Shown here: piece by piece, positions 23,907 to 33,164 of the stretch
Layout of the letters: every line of letters starts with the position of its first letter
Numbering within the stretch: position 1 is the stretch's first letter
Source: Collinsella aerofaciens
Lineage (GTDB): Bacteria > Actinomycetota > Coriobacteriia > Coriobacteriales > Coriobacteriaceae
NCBI RefSeq assembly: GCF_015546965.1
Contig: NZ_JADMUF010000007.1
Span: forward strand, 62,001-126,000
Length of the DNA stretch: 64,000 nucleotides
Direction of reading: 5' to 3'
Notes under the pieces: generated by a model
What the model saw: only the letters and a program-made list of their open reading frames with translations
Databases searched by the model: none
Told to the model about the DNA's origin: nothing
Position numbers and translations under genes: made by a program

Positions 23907-24920
23907 CTAGGCTTCGAGAAGACCGAGCTGCGGAACGATTTCGTCGCCGGCAGCGGTGCGGCCGAGCGAGCGCGGGGCCAGGTCGTCAAGAACCGCAGCG
24001 AGATCCCACGGCAGCTCGTCGCGGCACTCAATGCGCTCCCCCGTCACGGGATGGTCGAATGCGACGCGCCAAGAATGAAGGAATTGCCTGGTCAGGCCCT
24101 GATCGGCGCGTGAATCGCACTTGCCGTAGAGCGGATCGCCCACGCAGGCGTGGTTGATATGGCGCATATGCACGCGAATCTGATGTGTGCGGCCCGTAAA
24201 CAGGTGGCATTCGACGAGCGTATAGCCGTCGTCAAAACGCGTGGAATCGAAGCGCTCGAGGACCTTAAAGGTCGTAATGGCCTGGCGCGCAAAGGGATCA
24301 TCGGATACCGCCATCTTGACACGGTCACGCGTAGAACGAGCAATGCCGGTGTTAATGGTGCCCTCATCCATAGCGATATGACCGTGAACGAGCGTAATGT
24401 AGCGGCGGTCGAGCGTGCGCGTGCGGATAAGATTTTGGAGCGCGCGCTGGGTGTCGTCGTCCTTGGCAGCAAGCATGAGGCCCGAGGTATCACGATCCAA
24501 ACGATGCACGATACCGGGGCGGTCCTCGCCCTGCACGGTGCCCAGATGGTCGATACCGCAGTGATAGACCAGGGCATTCGCGAGCGTACCGCTCTCATGA
24601 CCATGCGCAGGATGGCACACCAGGCCGCGCTGCTTGGAGAGCACAATGAGATAGTCGTCCTCATAGCGAATGTCGAGCGGGATGGCCTCGGGAATCACAT
24701 CGGTGGGATCGTGCGGCTCGGGCAAATCGACCGAAATTCGGTCGCCGGCTCGCACGGCGTACTTTTTAGACAGGCAGGTCTCGCCATTGACTACTACGGC
24801 ACCGCCCTCAATCAAATGCGCGCAGGCAGAGCGCGTAGGACAGCCGTCATTGGCGCCCAGATAGGCGTCAAGACGCTGACCGGCGGCATCGTCGGCAACA
24901 AGAATATGGATGTCGGCCAT
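23907..24920 (-). CDS. RluA/RluD-family 23S rRNA pseudouridine synthase
   Basis: Converts uridines of large-subunit rRNA to pseudouridine. The 337 residues comprise an N-terminal S4 RNA-binding domain (about 12-70) and a catalytic domain with the aspartate D142 in HRLDRDTSGLML. RTHQIRVHMRHINHACVGDPLYG further on is the RluA-family signature. It overlaps lspA by 1 nt (TAATG), an arrangement common in Gram-positive bacteria. The precise target uridines are not deducible. Confidence 0.93.
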   Translation of the reverse strand: MADIHILVADDAAGQRLDAYLGANDGCPTRSACAHLIEGGAVVVNGETCLSKKYAVRAGDRISVDLPEPHDPTDVIPEAIPLDIRYEDDYLIVLSKQRGLVCHPAHGHESGTLANALVYHCGIDHLGTVQGEDRPGIVHRLDRDTSGLMLAAKDDDTQRALQNLIRTRTLDRRYITLVHGHIAMDEGTINTGIARSTRDRVKMAVSDDPFARQAITTFKVLERFDSTRFDDGYTLVECHLFTGRTHQIRVHMRHINHACVGDPLYGKCDSRADQGLTRQFLHSWRVAFDHPVTGERIECRDELPWDLAAVLDDLAPRSLGRTAAGDEIVPQLGLLEA

Positions 24921-25519
24921 TAACGCTCATTCCTTTCGCGAATCTTTCGGGCACGCTCCCCACGCTGCTTGGCTTTGCGCTTGGCGCGGGCCTCGTCACG
25001 GGCGTTAAGCTCGGCGGTCGCATCGACCTCACGGGCCGCGGGGCTCAAGAACATATAGCCGAAGAGGGCGAGCACGACGCCCACGGTAATGCCGATATCA
25101 GCCACATTGAAGACGGGGAAGTCGATGAAGGTGGTTGCAATAAAATCGGTCACGAAGCCAAAGGCCAAACGATCGATAGCATTGCCGATAGCACCGCCCG
25201 CAACCATCGCCATGCCCACAACCTCAAGATGAGCGAGCTGGGGTGCACGAACGAGGTACATGGCAATAGCGATAATGACCGCCAACGCCAGCACGGCAAA
25301 CGCGATGCCATGCCCCTCGCCCATGCTAAAGGCAGCACCGATATTGCGGACAAACATAAAGTCGATGACACCGGGGATGACGGTCACATGCAAAGCGTCG
25401 CCCACGGCACGAACCGCAAGCTTGGTAAGCTGGTCAACAAGCAGCACAACCAGCGCCACCCCACCAGCAACACCCAACCGCCAACGCAAAGGCGGCGTCA
25501 TATCCCCAGTACGACCCAA
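24920..25519 (-). CDS. lspA: Lipoprotein signal peptidase (signal peptidase II)
   Basis: Membrane aspartyl protease that removes signal peptides from lipoproteins after lipidation. About 199 residues with four membrane helices and both catalytic aspartates: D116 (GGAIGNAIDR) and D141 (FNVADIGI). The C-terminal 40 residues are a basic Arg/Lys/Glu tail. The start may be TTG at 25519, supported by AGGGGA 5 nt upstream, or ATG at 25501, which lacks a ribosome binding site. Confidence 0.93.
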   Translation of the reverse strand: MGRTGDMTPPLRWRLGVAGGVALVVLLVDQLTKLAVRAVGDALHVTVIPGVIDFMFVRNIGAAFSMGEGHGIAFAVLALAVIIAIAMYLVRAPQLAHLEVVGMAMVAGGAIGNAIDRLAFGFVTDFIATTFIDFPVFNVADIGITVGVVLALFGYMFLSPAAREVDATAELNARDEARAKRKAKQRGERARKIRERNER

Positions 25520-25634
25520 ATCAATCCCCTACCCTCAAGAACATCGAATAACGTTTAGTGCAAGTAATCATCTTATAGTGACACGCATGAAACATGCAGC
25601 ATATTCATCAACGAAAGCCAAATAACCAGCACAA

Positions 25635-25670
25635 AACAAAAGCGACATTCCGAAAACCGGAATGTCGCTT
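25635..25670 (-). terminator. Rho-independent terminator after ileS
   Basis: A perfect 13-bp stem (AAGCGACATTCCG at 25640-25652 and its complement 25658-25670, 5-nt loop) is followed on the minus strand by a T-rich tract, CTTTTGTTTTG. Confidence 0.88.
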
Positions 25671-25713
25671 AATAGCTTTAGTTCCTACAACGGAAACGCC
25701 GCGTTACCGCGAC

Positions 25714-28515
25714 CTACAGCGCTTCGGCACAACGTTTGCAGATATGCGCGTGGCCGTTGTACTCGCCGACGGTGGTGCGATAGTTCCAGCAACGGTCACA
25801 GCACTCGCCCTCGGCAGCCTCAATAGCAACGGAAAGCTCCTCGCCCTGGGTCAGCTCAACATCGGAGACGATGTAGAACTCGGCCAGGTCGACGGCCTTT
25901 TCGCCGGTCAGCAGCGCATACATCTCGGCGGGAACGACCGCCTTGACGCGGACCTGCTGGCTCTTGGTGAAGGTGCCGGCGGAGCGGGCATCCTCAAGGG
26001 CCTTGGTCACGGCGCTACGAAGCTCGAGGGAAGCCTCGAGCACGCCCTCGAACTCGTTGGCCTCGTCGACCGTGATGGGCGACTTGTACCAATCGAGCAG
26101 CGCTGCGTACTTCTGGTGATCGACGCAGCCGGCGGGCGCATAGGCCATGGCCTCGTCGACCGTGTAGGAAAGGATCGGCTGCAGGTCGCGCATGAGCATC
26201 GAGAAGAGCTCGGCCAGCACGGTCTGGGCGCTGCGACGCTCGAGCGAGCCGGGCTTCTCGCAGTACAGACGGTCCTTCAGGGCGTCGAGGTACACGTTGG
26301 AGAGCTCGGTAACCACGAAGTCGTAGAGTGCACGGTAAGCGCGCGGGAACTCGTAGCTGGCGTAAGCATCGTCGACCTCGGCCTGGACCTGAGTCAGGCG
26401 GGCAACCATGAGCTTGTCGAGCGGCAGCAGGTCGGCAAAGGCGACTCCATCGGTCTCGGGCTCAAACTGACCCTCGAGCTCGGAGAGCAGGAAGCGCAGC
26501 GTGTTGCGGAAACGACGGTAGGCATCGGACGTACGGGCAAGGATCTCGTGGTCGATGGACACGTCGGAGCTGGTGTCGACGGAGGCAACCCACAGGCGGA
26601 TGATGTCGGCGCCCATCTCGTCGCAGACCTTGTTGGGGTCGATGACGTTGCCGAGCGACTTGGACATCTTGCGGCCCTGGCCGTCAAGCGTGAAGCCCTG
26701 CGAGACGACTGCCTTGTACGGAGCGTGACCGTTGGCACCCACCGAGGTAAGCAGCGAGCTCTGGAACCAACCGCGGTGCTGGTCGGAGCCCTCGAGATAC
26801 ACATCCGCCGGATACTCCAGCTCGGGACGGTACTCACAGACGGCCTTCCAAGACACGCCAGAGTCCCACCACACGTCGAGGATGTCCTTATCGGCCTTGA
26901 GGTGATGGCCGCCGCACTTGGGGCAGACGCAAGCCTCGCCCAGGTAGCTCTCGGGAGCGTCGGTGAACCAGGCGTCGGAGCCCTTCTCGTGGAAGAGCTT
27001 GATGACGGCATCGAGCGTGGCGTCGTTCATGACCTTCTCGCCGCAGTCGGCGCAGGTGTAGCTGGGGATAGGCACGCCCCAGTTGCGCTGACGGCTGATG
27101 CACCAGTCGGGACGCTGCTCGACCATGGCACCGATGCGGTTGGCCGCGTGGGCCGGATACCACTTGACGTTCTCGCGAACCTCTTTGCCAGCCTGCTCGC
27201 GCAAACCGGTCTTGTCCATCGAGACAAACCACTGGTCGGTAGCACGGAAGAGCACCGGGTGCTTGCAGCGCCAGCAGTGCGGATAGCTGTGCGTGATCTT
27301 CTTCTCGAGGACCAGGGTGCCGCGCTCGCGCAGGAACTCGATGATGTGCGGGTTGGCCTCGTCGGTATCCATACCGCTGAAGGGGCCACCGGTGCCAAAC
27401 TCCTCGCCGGTATAGAACTTGCCGTCGTCATCGACCGGCATGCAGATGTCGATGATGCCCTCCTTGAGGCAGGCAAAGTAGTCGTCGACGCCGTGGCCGG
27501 GCGAGTTGTGGACGATACCGGTACCGTCGTCGACACCGACGTAATCGGCCAGCAACGCCACGCCCTCGACACCGTCAAAGATCGGCTGCTTGTAGTGGAT
27601 GTGGTGGAAGGTCTCGGCGGGAACCACGTAGGGCTTGCCGTCGACCATAACCGGGGTGTACACCCAGCCAAACTCCTCGCAGCACTTGGGAGCCAGGTCC
27701 TCGAGCATGACCTCGGCACGACCATCGTGCTCAACGGCGACGTAGGCGGCACCCGGCTTGAGGGAAACGGCCTGGTCGGAGGGGATGGTCCACGGCGTGG
27801 TCGTCCAGATGATAAAGTCGACCGGGCCGTCGAAGTTCTCGAGGCCGGCGGGCTTGGAGGTCATCTCAAAGCGAACGAAGATGGAGGGGCTCGTCTCGTC
27901 GGAGTACTCGATCTCAGCCTCGGCGAGTGCGGTGTGGCAGTGCTTGCACCAATGAACCGGTTTGTGGCCACGATAGATCATGCCCTTATCGAACATGGCC
28001 TTAAAGACCTCGATGTCGGCGGCATCATGCTGGTGATAGAGCGTCAGATACGGGTTGTCCCAGTCGCCAAGCACGCCCAGGCGACGGAAGCCGGCCTTCT
28101 GCAGCTCGATGTTCTCGACAGCGAACTTATTGCAAAGCTCGCGGATCTGAGCCGTGGAGGTCTGGTTGAACTTCTCGGTGCCGAGCTTCTCCTCGACCTT
28201 ATGCTCGATCGGCTGGCCATGGCAGTCCCAACCGGGGACATAGGGAACCTCATAGCCCTGCATCATCCAGTAGCGGTTGATCATGTCCTTGGAGATCTTG
28301 TTCATGGCGTGGCCGATGTGGATCGGGCCGTTGGCGTACGGAGGGCCGTCGTGCAGCACGAACTTCTTGTGACCCTCGTTCTTCTTCAGAACCTGCTCGT
28401 AGACCTTGTTGTCCTGCCAGTCCTTGAGTCGCTTGGGCTCGGACTTGGAAAGACCGGCACGCATGGGAAAACCGGTCTTGGGCAGATTCATCGTCTGCTT
28501 GTACTCGTTTGCCAC
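25714..28515 (-). CDS. ileS: Isoleucine--tRNA ligase
   Basis: Charges tRNA-Ile. The 933-residue class I synthetase shows the HIGH-type motif GPPYANGPIHIGHAMNK, the CP1 editing domain, GRKMSKSLGN as KMSKS motif and a C-terminal zinc finger (CDRCWNYR and CKRC). Start is GTG at 28515 with AAGGGG 5 nt upstream; the longer in-frame extension to 28620 runs through the leader terminator and is not coding. Expression is controlled by the isoleucine T-box immediately upstream. Confidence 0.97.
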   Translation of the reverse strand: MANEYKQTMNLPKTGFPMRAGLSKSEPKRLKDWQDNKVYEQVLKKNEGHKKFVLHDGPPYANGPIHIGHAMNKISKDMINRYWMMQGYEVPYVPGWDCHGQPIEHKVEEKLGTEKFNQTSTAQIRELCNKFAVENIELQKAGFRRLGVLGDWDNPYLTLYHQHDAADIEVFKAMFDKGMIYRGHKPVHWCKHCHTALAEAEIEYSDETSPSIFVRFEMTSKPAGLENFDGPVDFIIWTTTPWTIPSDQAVSLKPGAAYVAVEHDGRAEVMLEDLAPKCCEEFGWVYTPVMVDGKPYVVPAETFHHIHYKQPIFDGVEGVALLADYVGVDDGTGIVHNSPGHGVDDYFACLKEGIIDICMPVDDDGKFYTGEEFGTGGPFSGMDTDEANPHIIEFLRERGTLVLEKKITHSYPHCWRCKHPVLFRATDQWFVSMDKTGLREQAGKEVRENVKWYPAHAANRIGAMVEQRPDWCISRQRNWGVPIPSYTCADCGEKVMNDATLDAVIKLFHEKGSDAWFTDAPESYLGEACVCPKCGGHHLKADKDILDVWWDSGVSWKAVCEYRPELEYPADVYLEGSDQHRGWFQSSLLTSVGANGHAPYKAVVSQGFTLDGQGRKMSKSLGNVIDPNKVCDEMGADIIRLWVASVDTSSDVSIDHEILARTSDAYRRFRNTLRFLLSELEGQFEPETDGVAFADLLPLDKLMVARLTQVQAEVDDAYASYEFPRAYRALYDFVVTELSNVYLDALKDRLYCEKPGSLERRSAQTVLAELFSMLMRDLQPILSYTVDEAMAYAPAGCVDHQKYAALLDWYKSPITVDEANEFEGVLEASLELRSAVTKALEDARSAGTFTKSQQVRVKAVVPAEMYALLTGEKAVDLAEFYIVSDVELTQGEELSVAIEAAEGECCDRCWNYRTTVGEYNGHAHICKRCAEAL

Positions 28516-28558
28516 GGTACCCCTTTCATGTCGTGGGCGCGCACGCCCGTTGGGCACC

Positions 28559-28596
28559 AAAAAAGCGCCCGTCCCTACAAGCTGGGACGAAGCGCC
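28559..28596 (-). terminator. T-box attenuator terminator
   Basis: GGCGCTTCGTCCC (28584-28596) pairs with GGGACGGGCGC (28565-28575), with one bulge. Six Ts follow (28559-28564). The 5' arm is shared with the antiterminator. Confidence 0.88.
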
Positions 28597-28862
28597 ACAA
28601 AACGAGCTGTACGCCCGCAAAAGCTCTTCGCTTAACCACCCAGCTTAGATGCCCTCGCCCGCGTATTCGCGCGCTCACATCCGTTACTCGGCTGGCCTGT
28701 ATCGACGACCATCTCGGCGATGTCTACTAAGACGAACCTGCGCGGCACGTCCGTTGGGACCGCAGCTCCGGGGTGATTTTCATCGGTCGCATGCACGGGT
28801 TCTCAGCGCTCCCCGCTCTCTGTAGCATGCGGACGGCCGACTACTCGTCCCCATCAACGCTT
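28559..28862 (-). promoter_or_regulatory. T-box riboswitch (isoleucine specifier) of ileS
   Basis: Transcription-attenuating leader that senses uncharged tRNA-Ile. On the minus strand the order of elements is: the GGACGAGTAGTC start (about 28850), AGAGAGCGGGGAGCGCTGAGA of stem I, and the specifier ATC (28775-28777) within GAAAATCACC. Then come a stem II region with TAGTAGAC, the T-box bulge TGGGTGGTTAAGCG (28629-28642), and a terminator. The antiterminator pairs AAGCTGGG (28639-28646) with CCCAGCTT (28579-28586). ATC is an isoleucine codon, matching the downstream gene. Confidence 0.93.
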
Positions 28863-29001
28863 ATGCGGAGTATGCTAGCACGTTCAGCGCCGGCGAAAAA
28901 CCCTCAACACTGGTTTTATACGTTCGAAATTTCTCGCGACTGTGGACCTTCTCTTGGAGCAAAATACCTGAAAGCACTTTATCGAACGAAAGAAGGTTGC
29001 T
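28863..29001. other. Intergenic between ileS leader and gldA-like gene
   Basis: Divergent promoter region. Towards ileS an extended -10-like TGCTAGCAT is read on the minus strand near 28872-28880. Towards the dehydrogenase TTGGAG (28954-28959) and TTTATC (28978-28983) are a weak candidate pair. No operator or repeat is evident. Confidence 0.35.
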
Positions 29002-30084
29002 ATGCGCACGATTGGAATGAGCGACTACACCGTTGGCGAGGATTGCTTTGACGAGCTGTCCGGCGCGCTGGCCGAGTACGGCGCGAAGAAGGTCGCGATC
29101 ATCGGTGGCAAGCGGGCACTGGCCGCAGCACTTCCCGGTATCGAAGCTGCGCTGGCGGGTACCGACGTCGAAATTCTAGAGACGCGCGTCTACGGCACCA
29201 ACAGTACGCGTGCCAATATCGCCAAGGTCGTGAACTCCCCTGCCTGCCAGGAAGCCGACGTGCTTATTGCATGCGGTGGCGGCAAGGCGCTCGACACCGT
29301 GAAGACCGCAGCTATCGAGCTCAAGAAGATCGTCTTTACGGTGCCTACAATCTGTTCCAACTGCTCCGCCGCGACCGCCATTGCCGTCGTGTACAACGAC
29401 GACGGCTCGCTCGAGGGCTATTCGTACCCCAACCGACCGGCGCACATCTTCATCAACCCCAAGATCATCGCCGAAGCACCGGCAGAGTACTTCTGGGCCG
29501 GCGTAGGCGATGCCCTGTCTAAGCAGCCCGAGGTCGAGTACGCCACGAGCGCCGGTAATTTGGAGCACACTGCCGGTCTTGGCCTGGCGCTTGCCCACAC
29601 CTGCTCCGAGCCGCTGTTTACCTATGGCGTCCAGGGTCTTGAGGACGTGCGCCAGGACCTGTCGAGCGAGGCCGTCAAGCAGATCGCGCTCGACATCGTG
29701 GTCAACACGGGCTATGTCTCGAACCTGACCAACCAGAACGATTACTACTACAACTCGAGCGTGGCACACGCGTTCTACAACGCTACCTGCAGCATTCCGC
29801 GCGAGGGCACCTACCTGCACGGCGAGGTCGTGAGCCTGGGCGTGCTGGTACTGTTTGCCTATACGGGAGACACCGAGAACCTTGAGCGCTACGCCGCCTT
29901 TAACAAGCAGATGGGCCTGCCCGTGACGCTCGAGCAGGTCGGGCTTTCCGAGTCCGATATCCCGGCCCTGTGCGAGTTCGCACACGCCACCAACGAGTGG
30001 AAGCAGGGAAACCCGGAGCCCTTCACCGACGAGAAGTTCGCCGCCGCCATCAAGGCCACCAACGCCTACGGCCACACGCTCTAG
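29002..30084 (+). CDS. gldA: Glycerol dehydrogenase-like iron-containing dehydrogenase
   Basis: NAD-dependent polyol dehydrogenase of the group III alcohol dehydrogenase family, 360 residues. The NAD loop is IACGGGKALDTVK (90-101) and the PTICSNCSAAT segment (115-125) follows. Metal ligands match GldA: D170 (GVGDALSK), H256 (VAHAFYN) and H273 (YLHGEV). AGAAGG lies 5 nt upstream of the ATG. It stands alone, divergent from ileS, so glycerol is only the most likely substrate. A 41-bp palindromic repeat follows as terminator. Confidence 0.88.
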   Translation: MRTIGMSDYTVGEDCFDELSGALAEYGAKKVAIIGGKRALAAALPGIEAALAGTDVEILETRVYGTNSTRANIAKVVNSPACQEADVLIACGGGKALDTVKTAAIELKKIVFTVPTICSNCSAATAIAVVYNDDGSLEGYSYPNRPAHIFINPKIIAEAPAEYFWAGVGDALSKQPEVEYATSAGNLEHTAGLGLALAHTCSEPLFTYGVQGLEDVRQDLSSEAVKQIALDIVVNTGYVSNLTNQNDYYYNSSVAHAFYNATCSIPREGTYLHGEVVSLGVLVLFAYTGDTENLERYAAFNKQMGLPVTLEQVGLSESDIPALCEFAHATNEWKQGNPEPFTDEKFAAAIKATNAYGHTL

Positions 30085-30093
30085 GCCTAACCC

Positions 30094-30134
30094 AAAACCA
30101 CCACAAAGGGGACAGGCACCTTTGTGGTGGTTTT
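30094..30134 (+). repeat. 41-bp palindromic repeat, copy 2
   Basis: AAAACCACCACAAA, centre GGGGACAGGCACC, then TTTGTGGTGGTTTT and a run of Ts. It sits 9 nt after the gldA-like stop and 1 nt before the convergent DUF523 stop, so it can terminate both. Identical to the element at 22480-22520 in inverted orientation. Confidence 0.88.
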
Positions 30135-30135
30135 T

Positions 30136-30591
30136 TTATTGCTCAAGTATTTTGGGGTCGAACTCGCTAGCCGGAACGACGCGGTAGCCGTGACGCAGCA
30201 ACAGATCGACGAAAACGCCGTTACCCGCGGTGAGCGTACCGCTAAAGGTGCCATCGTAGACGCGACCCACACCGCACGAGGGGCTACGGTCCTGCAAGAC
30301 GCACGCAGCGATCTGGGACGGGCCGCCCGCCTGCTCGCACATGTCGAGCGCGCGCTCGGCACCCAGGCGAAACTCGCGATCGACTGAGGTACCCTCGCAG
30401 GTACGGACCTCGCCGTTCACAATCTCGGACGGCTTGCGCGGCGTGGGCAGGCCGCCAAAGACCTCAGGGCACACCAAGAGGACCTCGGTCCCCGTGCGCT
30501 CGCAAGCCTCGACCAGCTCTCGATGATAGTTGTCGAGCCCGTTATACTTGCAGCTCTCGCCCATTAAGCAGGCACTTACCACGATCTTCAT
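30136..30591 (-). CDS. DUF523 family protein
   Basis: 151-residue cysteine-containing protein of family DUF523, function unknown. Family motifs are the VVSACLMGESCKYNG opening, PEVFGGLPTPRKPSEI and LQDRSPSCGVG. These cysteines look like a metal or Fe-S binding set, but that is inference. The start at 30591 (MKIVVSACL) has GGGGAG about 9 nt upstream. It converges on the gldA-like gene across the palindromic repeat. Confidence 0.85.
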   Translation of the reverse strand: MKIVVSACLMGESCKYNGLDNYHRELVEACERTGTEVLLVCPEVFGGLPTPRKPSEIVNGEVRTCEGTSVDREFRLGAERALDMCEQAGGPSQIAACVLQDRSPSCGVGRVYDGTFSGTLTAGNGVFVDLLLRHGYRVVPASEFDPKILEQ

Positions 30592-30609
30592 ATACAACAC
30601 TCCCCACGC

Positions 30610-30646
30610 AAAACGCCCCATTTGAGATGGACACTCAAATGGGGCG
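30610..30646 (-). terminator. Rho-independent terminator after ftsH
   Basis: Perfect 13-bp stem (CGCCCCATTTGAG at 30614-30626 and its complement 30634-30646) with a 7-nt loop; TTTT follows on the minus strand. Confidence 0.88.
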
Positions 30647-30667
30647 ATTGACATTGCGTAACTAGTA

Positions 30668-32575
30668 TTACTGCTGCTTCGGCATCAGCGGATTCTCGCG
30701 CGTGAGGAGATTCATAAACTCCTCGCCCGTGATCGTCTCCTTCTTGTACAGATAACGAGCCAGCTCGTGGAGCTTGAACTTATTCTCCTTCAGGATTTGC
30801 AGAGCGCGGTCGTGCGCATCCTCGATCAGCTTGGCGACAATCGCGTCCACGCGCTCGGCCGTACCGGGGGCGCAGGTGAGCGACGTGTCCTGGTTGAGGT
30901 ACGCATTCTGGACGGTACCGAGCGCCATCATGCCAAACTCATCGGACATACCAAAGCGCGTCACCATGTTACGGGCGAGCTTGGTGGCCTGCTCGATATC
31001 GTTGGCTGCGCCGGTCGTCATCTCACCAAAGATGAGCTCCTCGGCTGCACGGCCACCGCAATAGACGGCGAGCTTGTCCAGGACCTCCTGGCGTGTGGTC
31101 AGGAAGCGCTCATCCTCCTCGACCTGCATGGTGTAGCCCAGAGCACCGCTCGTGCGCGGCACGATGGTAATCTTCGTGACCGGCGCAGAACCCTTCTGGC
31201 GGGCGGCAACGATGGCATGGCCGATTTCATGGTAAGAAACGACCTGCTTCTCGTGGTCGGACAGCACCGTAGACTTGCGCTGCTGACCGGCGATGACGAC
31301 CTCCACCGACTCCTCAAAGTCGTCCTGCGTAGCGCGCTTGCGACCCTCGCGGACGGCACGCAGGGCGCCCTCGTTGATGATGTTGGCCAGGTCGGCGCCC
31401 GAGGCACCGGGCGTGGCGCGGGCAATCGCGGTCAGGTCGATCGGCGGCTGCGTCTTCACGCTCTTGGCATGCAACTCGAGGATGTTCTTGCGACCGGTCA
31501 GATCGGGCAGCTCAACGGGGATACGGCGGTCAAAACGACCGGGGCGCAGCAAGGCCGGGTCAAGGCTGTCGGGGCGGTTGGTAGCAGCAAGAACGACAAT
31601 ACCCTTGTGGTTATCGAAGCCGTCCATCTCGGTCAGCAGCTGGTTGAGCGTCTGCTCGCGCTCGTCGTTGCCACTAAAGCCGCCGCCATCGCGCTTCTTG
31701 CCGATGGTATCGATCTCATCGATAAAGACGATGCACGGGGCCTTTTCCTTGGCCTGCTTAAACAGATCGCGCACCTTGGCGGCGCCGCGGCCGACAAACA
31801 TCTCAACAAACTCAGAACCCGAAATACTAAAGAACGGCACGCCCGCCTCGCCGGCAACGGCCTTGGCAAGCAGGGTCTTACCGGTACCCGGAGGGCCGAC
31901 AAGAAGAGCACCGCGCGGCAGCTTGGCGCCGATTTCCTCGTAGCGCTGCGGCTTCTCCAGAAAGTCGACGACCTCCTTGAGGGACTCCTTGGCCTCTTCC
32001 TGGCCGGCGACATCCTTAAAGGTCACGCCCACGTCCTTGGAGGCGATCACGCGCGCGCCTGACTTGCCCAGTCCACCGCCGCCAAAACCGCCGCCACCAA
32101 AGTTCATCGAAGGACCGTCATCGCCCATGGCCTTCTTCATGCGGCGGTTGAGCCACCAGCCGATCAGGAAGAAAATCGCCATGGGAAGAATGAGCGTAAG
32201 CAGGTAATAGGTCATCAGACCCGAGTCCTTATCGGGAACGACCGACTCAAGCGAGGCGCCAGATTCAAGCACGCGATCGGTAAAGCCAGCGTCATTCGGC
32301 ACACCGGTCGTCTTGTAGGCGATGTTCTCGTCCTCGCCCTTTTTGGTGTAATAAATCGTGTAATCGTCCGTGTTGTACTCGACCTTGTCGACACTCTTCT
32401 TATCGAGCGCTTTGACAAACGTCGAGTAATCGGTCTTCGTAATCTGCTGCGTGTGACCGATGTTGGGGAACAGAACGGTCGAGAGCACGAGGTAGACGAC
32501 GAAGGCGATGAGCACGTAGAGGATCATATTCCGTCTACGTTTGTTGTCATCCATCTCCATCTGCTTGAACTCCAT
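30668..32575 (-). CDS. ftsH: ATP-dependent zinc metalloprotease FtsH
   Basis: Membrane-bound AAA+ protease for quality control of membrane and regulatory proteins. 635 residues: membrane helix (18-38), extracytoplasmic domain, second helix (121-141), Gly-rich linker (157-170). The AAA module follows with Walker A GPPGTGKT (227-234) and Walker [12 protein letters not shown]. The second region of homology and the zinc protease motif HEIGH (around 446-450) complete it. Start is 32575 or the in-frame ATGs 15 and 21 nt later. A perfect terminator follows the gene. Confidence 0.96.
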   Translation of the reverse strand: MEFKQMEMDDNKRRRNMILYVLIAFVVYLVLSTVLFPNIGHTQQITKTDYSTFVKALDKKSVDKVEYNTDDYTIYYTKKGEDENIAYKTTGVPNDAGFTDRVLESGASLESVVPDKDSGLMTYYLLTLILPMAIFFLIGWWLNRRMKKAMGDDGPSMNFGGGGFGGGGLGKSGARVIASKDVGVTFKDVAGQEEAKESLKEVVDFLEKPQRYEEIGAKLPRGALLVGPPGTGKTLLAKAVAGEAGVPFFSISGSEFVEMFVGRGAAKVRDLFKQAKEKAPCIVFIDEIDTIGKKRDGGGFSGNDEREQTLNQLLTEMDGFDNHKGIVVLAATNRPDSLDPALLRPGRFDRRIPVELPDLTGRKNILELHAKSVKTQPPIDLTAIARATPGASGADLANIINEGALRAVREGRKRATQDDFEESVEVVIAGQQRKSTVLSDHEKQVVSYHEIGHAIVAARQKGSAPVTKITIVPRTSGALGYTMQVEEDERFLTTRQEVLDKLAVYCGGRAAEELIFGEMTTGAANDIEQATKLARNMVTRFGMSDEFGMMALGTVQNAYLNQDTSLTCAPGTAERVDAIVAKLIEDAHDRALQILKENKFKLHELARYLYKKETITGEEFMNLLTRENPLMPKQQ

Positions 32576-32652
32576 CTACTGGGGTTGATAATGTTTTCTA
32601 GAATACCCAACCCGGACGGCGATAAACCGACGCCGGGCACGAAAGGACAGAG

Positions 32653-33138
32653 ATGGCATCACTGGAAGTCGGCAAGGTTCAAATCTATACGGGCGACGGC
32701 AAGGGCAAGACGACGGCTGCGCTGGGACTCGCGCTGCGCGCCACGGGCTATGGACTTAACGTGCTCATGCTTCAGTTTGCCAAGAAACTGCACTGCGCCG
32801 AGCATAATGCAGCGCCCCGTTTGGGCCTGCGCATCGTACAAGCCGACCGCGACACGCCCGAGGCCTGCGCGGCACAGATCATGGAGCTCGCACGCGAGCA
32901 TATCTCACAGGTCGACGTTCTGATTTTGGACGAACTCGGCGAGGCCATGCGCCGCGGCTTCGTGACGCGCGAGGATGTCGAGGAACTGATCGCGATGAAA
33001 CCCGACACCACAGAGCTCATACTGACCGGCCGCGGCCTGCTGCCCCTCGCGGACCTCGCCGACCTGGTCACCGAAATGCGCCCCGTCAAACACTACTTCG
33101 ACGAAGGCCTCCTGGCCCGCCAAGGCATCGAATACTAG
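32653..33138 (+). CDS. cobO: Cob(I)yrinic acid a,c-diamide adenosyltransferase (CobO/BtuR)
   Basis: ATP:corrinoid adenosyltransferase that makes the Co-C bond of coenzyme B12. The 161-residue RecA-like fold has the P-loop TGDGKGKTTAALG (13-25), the MLQFAKK segment, the ILDELGEAMRRG Walker B region, and the ending TGRGLLPLADLADLVTEMRPVKHYFDEGLLARQGIEY. It is slightly shorter than many CobO proteins. No other cobalamin gene or B12 riboswitch is near, which suits salvage of corrinoids. GGACAGAG precedes the ATG. Confidence 0.92.
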   Translation: MASLEVGKVQIYTGDGKGKTTAALGLALRATGYGLNVLMLQFAKKLHCAEHNAAPRLGLRIVQADRDTPEACAAQIMELAREHISQVDVLILDELGEAMRRGFVTREDVEELIAMKPDTTELILTGRGLLPLADLADLVTEMRPVKHYFDEGLLARQGIEY

Positions 33139-33164
33139 CCATTGCGGACGCCCCCAATGGCTAG
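33135..33164. terminator. Hairpin spanning two convergent stop codons
   Basis: CTAGCCATTG (33135-33144) and CAATGGCTAG (33155-33164) form a perfect 10-bp stem with a 10-nt loop. The TAG codons of cobO (33136-33138) and, on the other strand, of the MATE gene (33161-33163) lie in the two arms. Confidence 0.65.

Noticed and set aside
25594-28635. A 1013-codon open frame antisense to ileS
   Set aside because: Same reasons; it also runs through the ileS terminator and the T-box region. Similar long antisense frames over alaS, smc, pepP and infB were rejected together.
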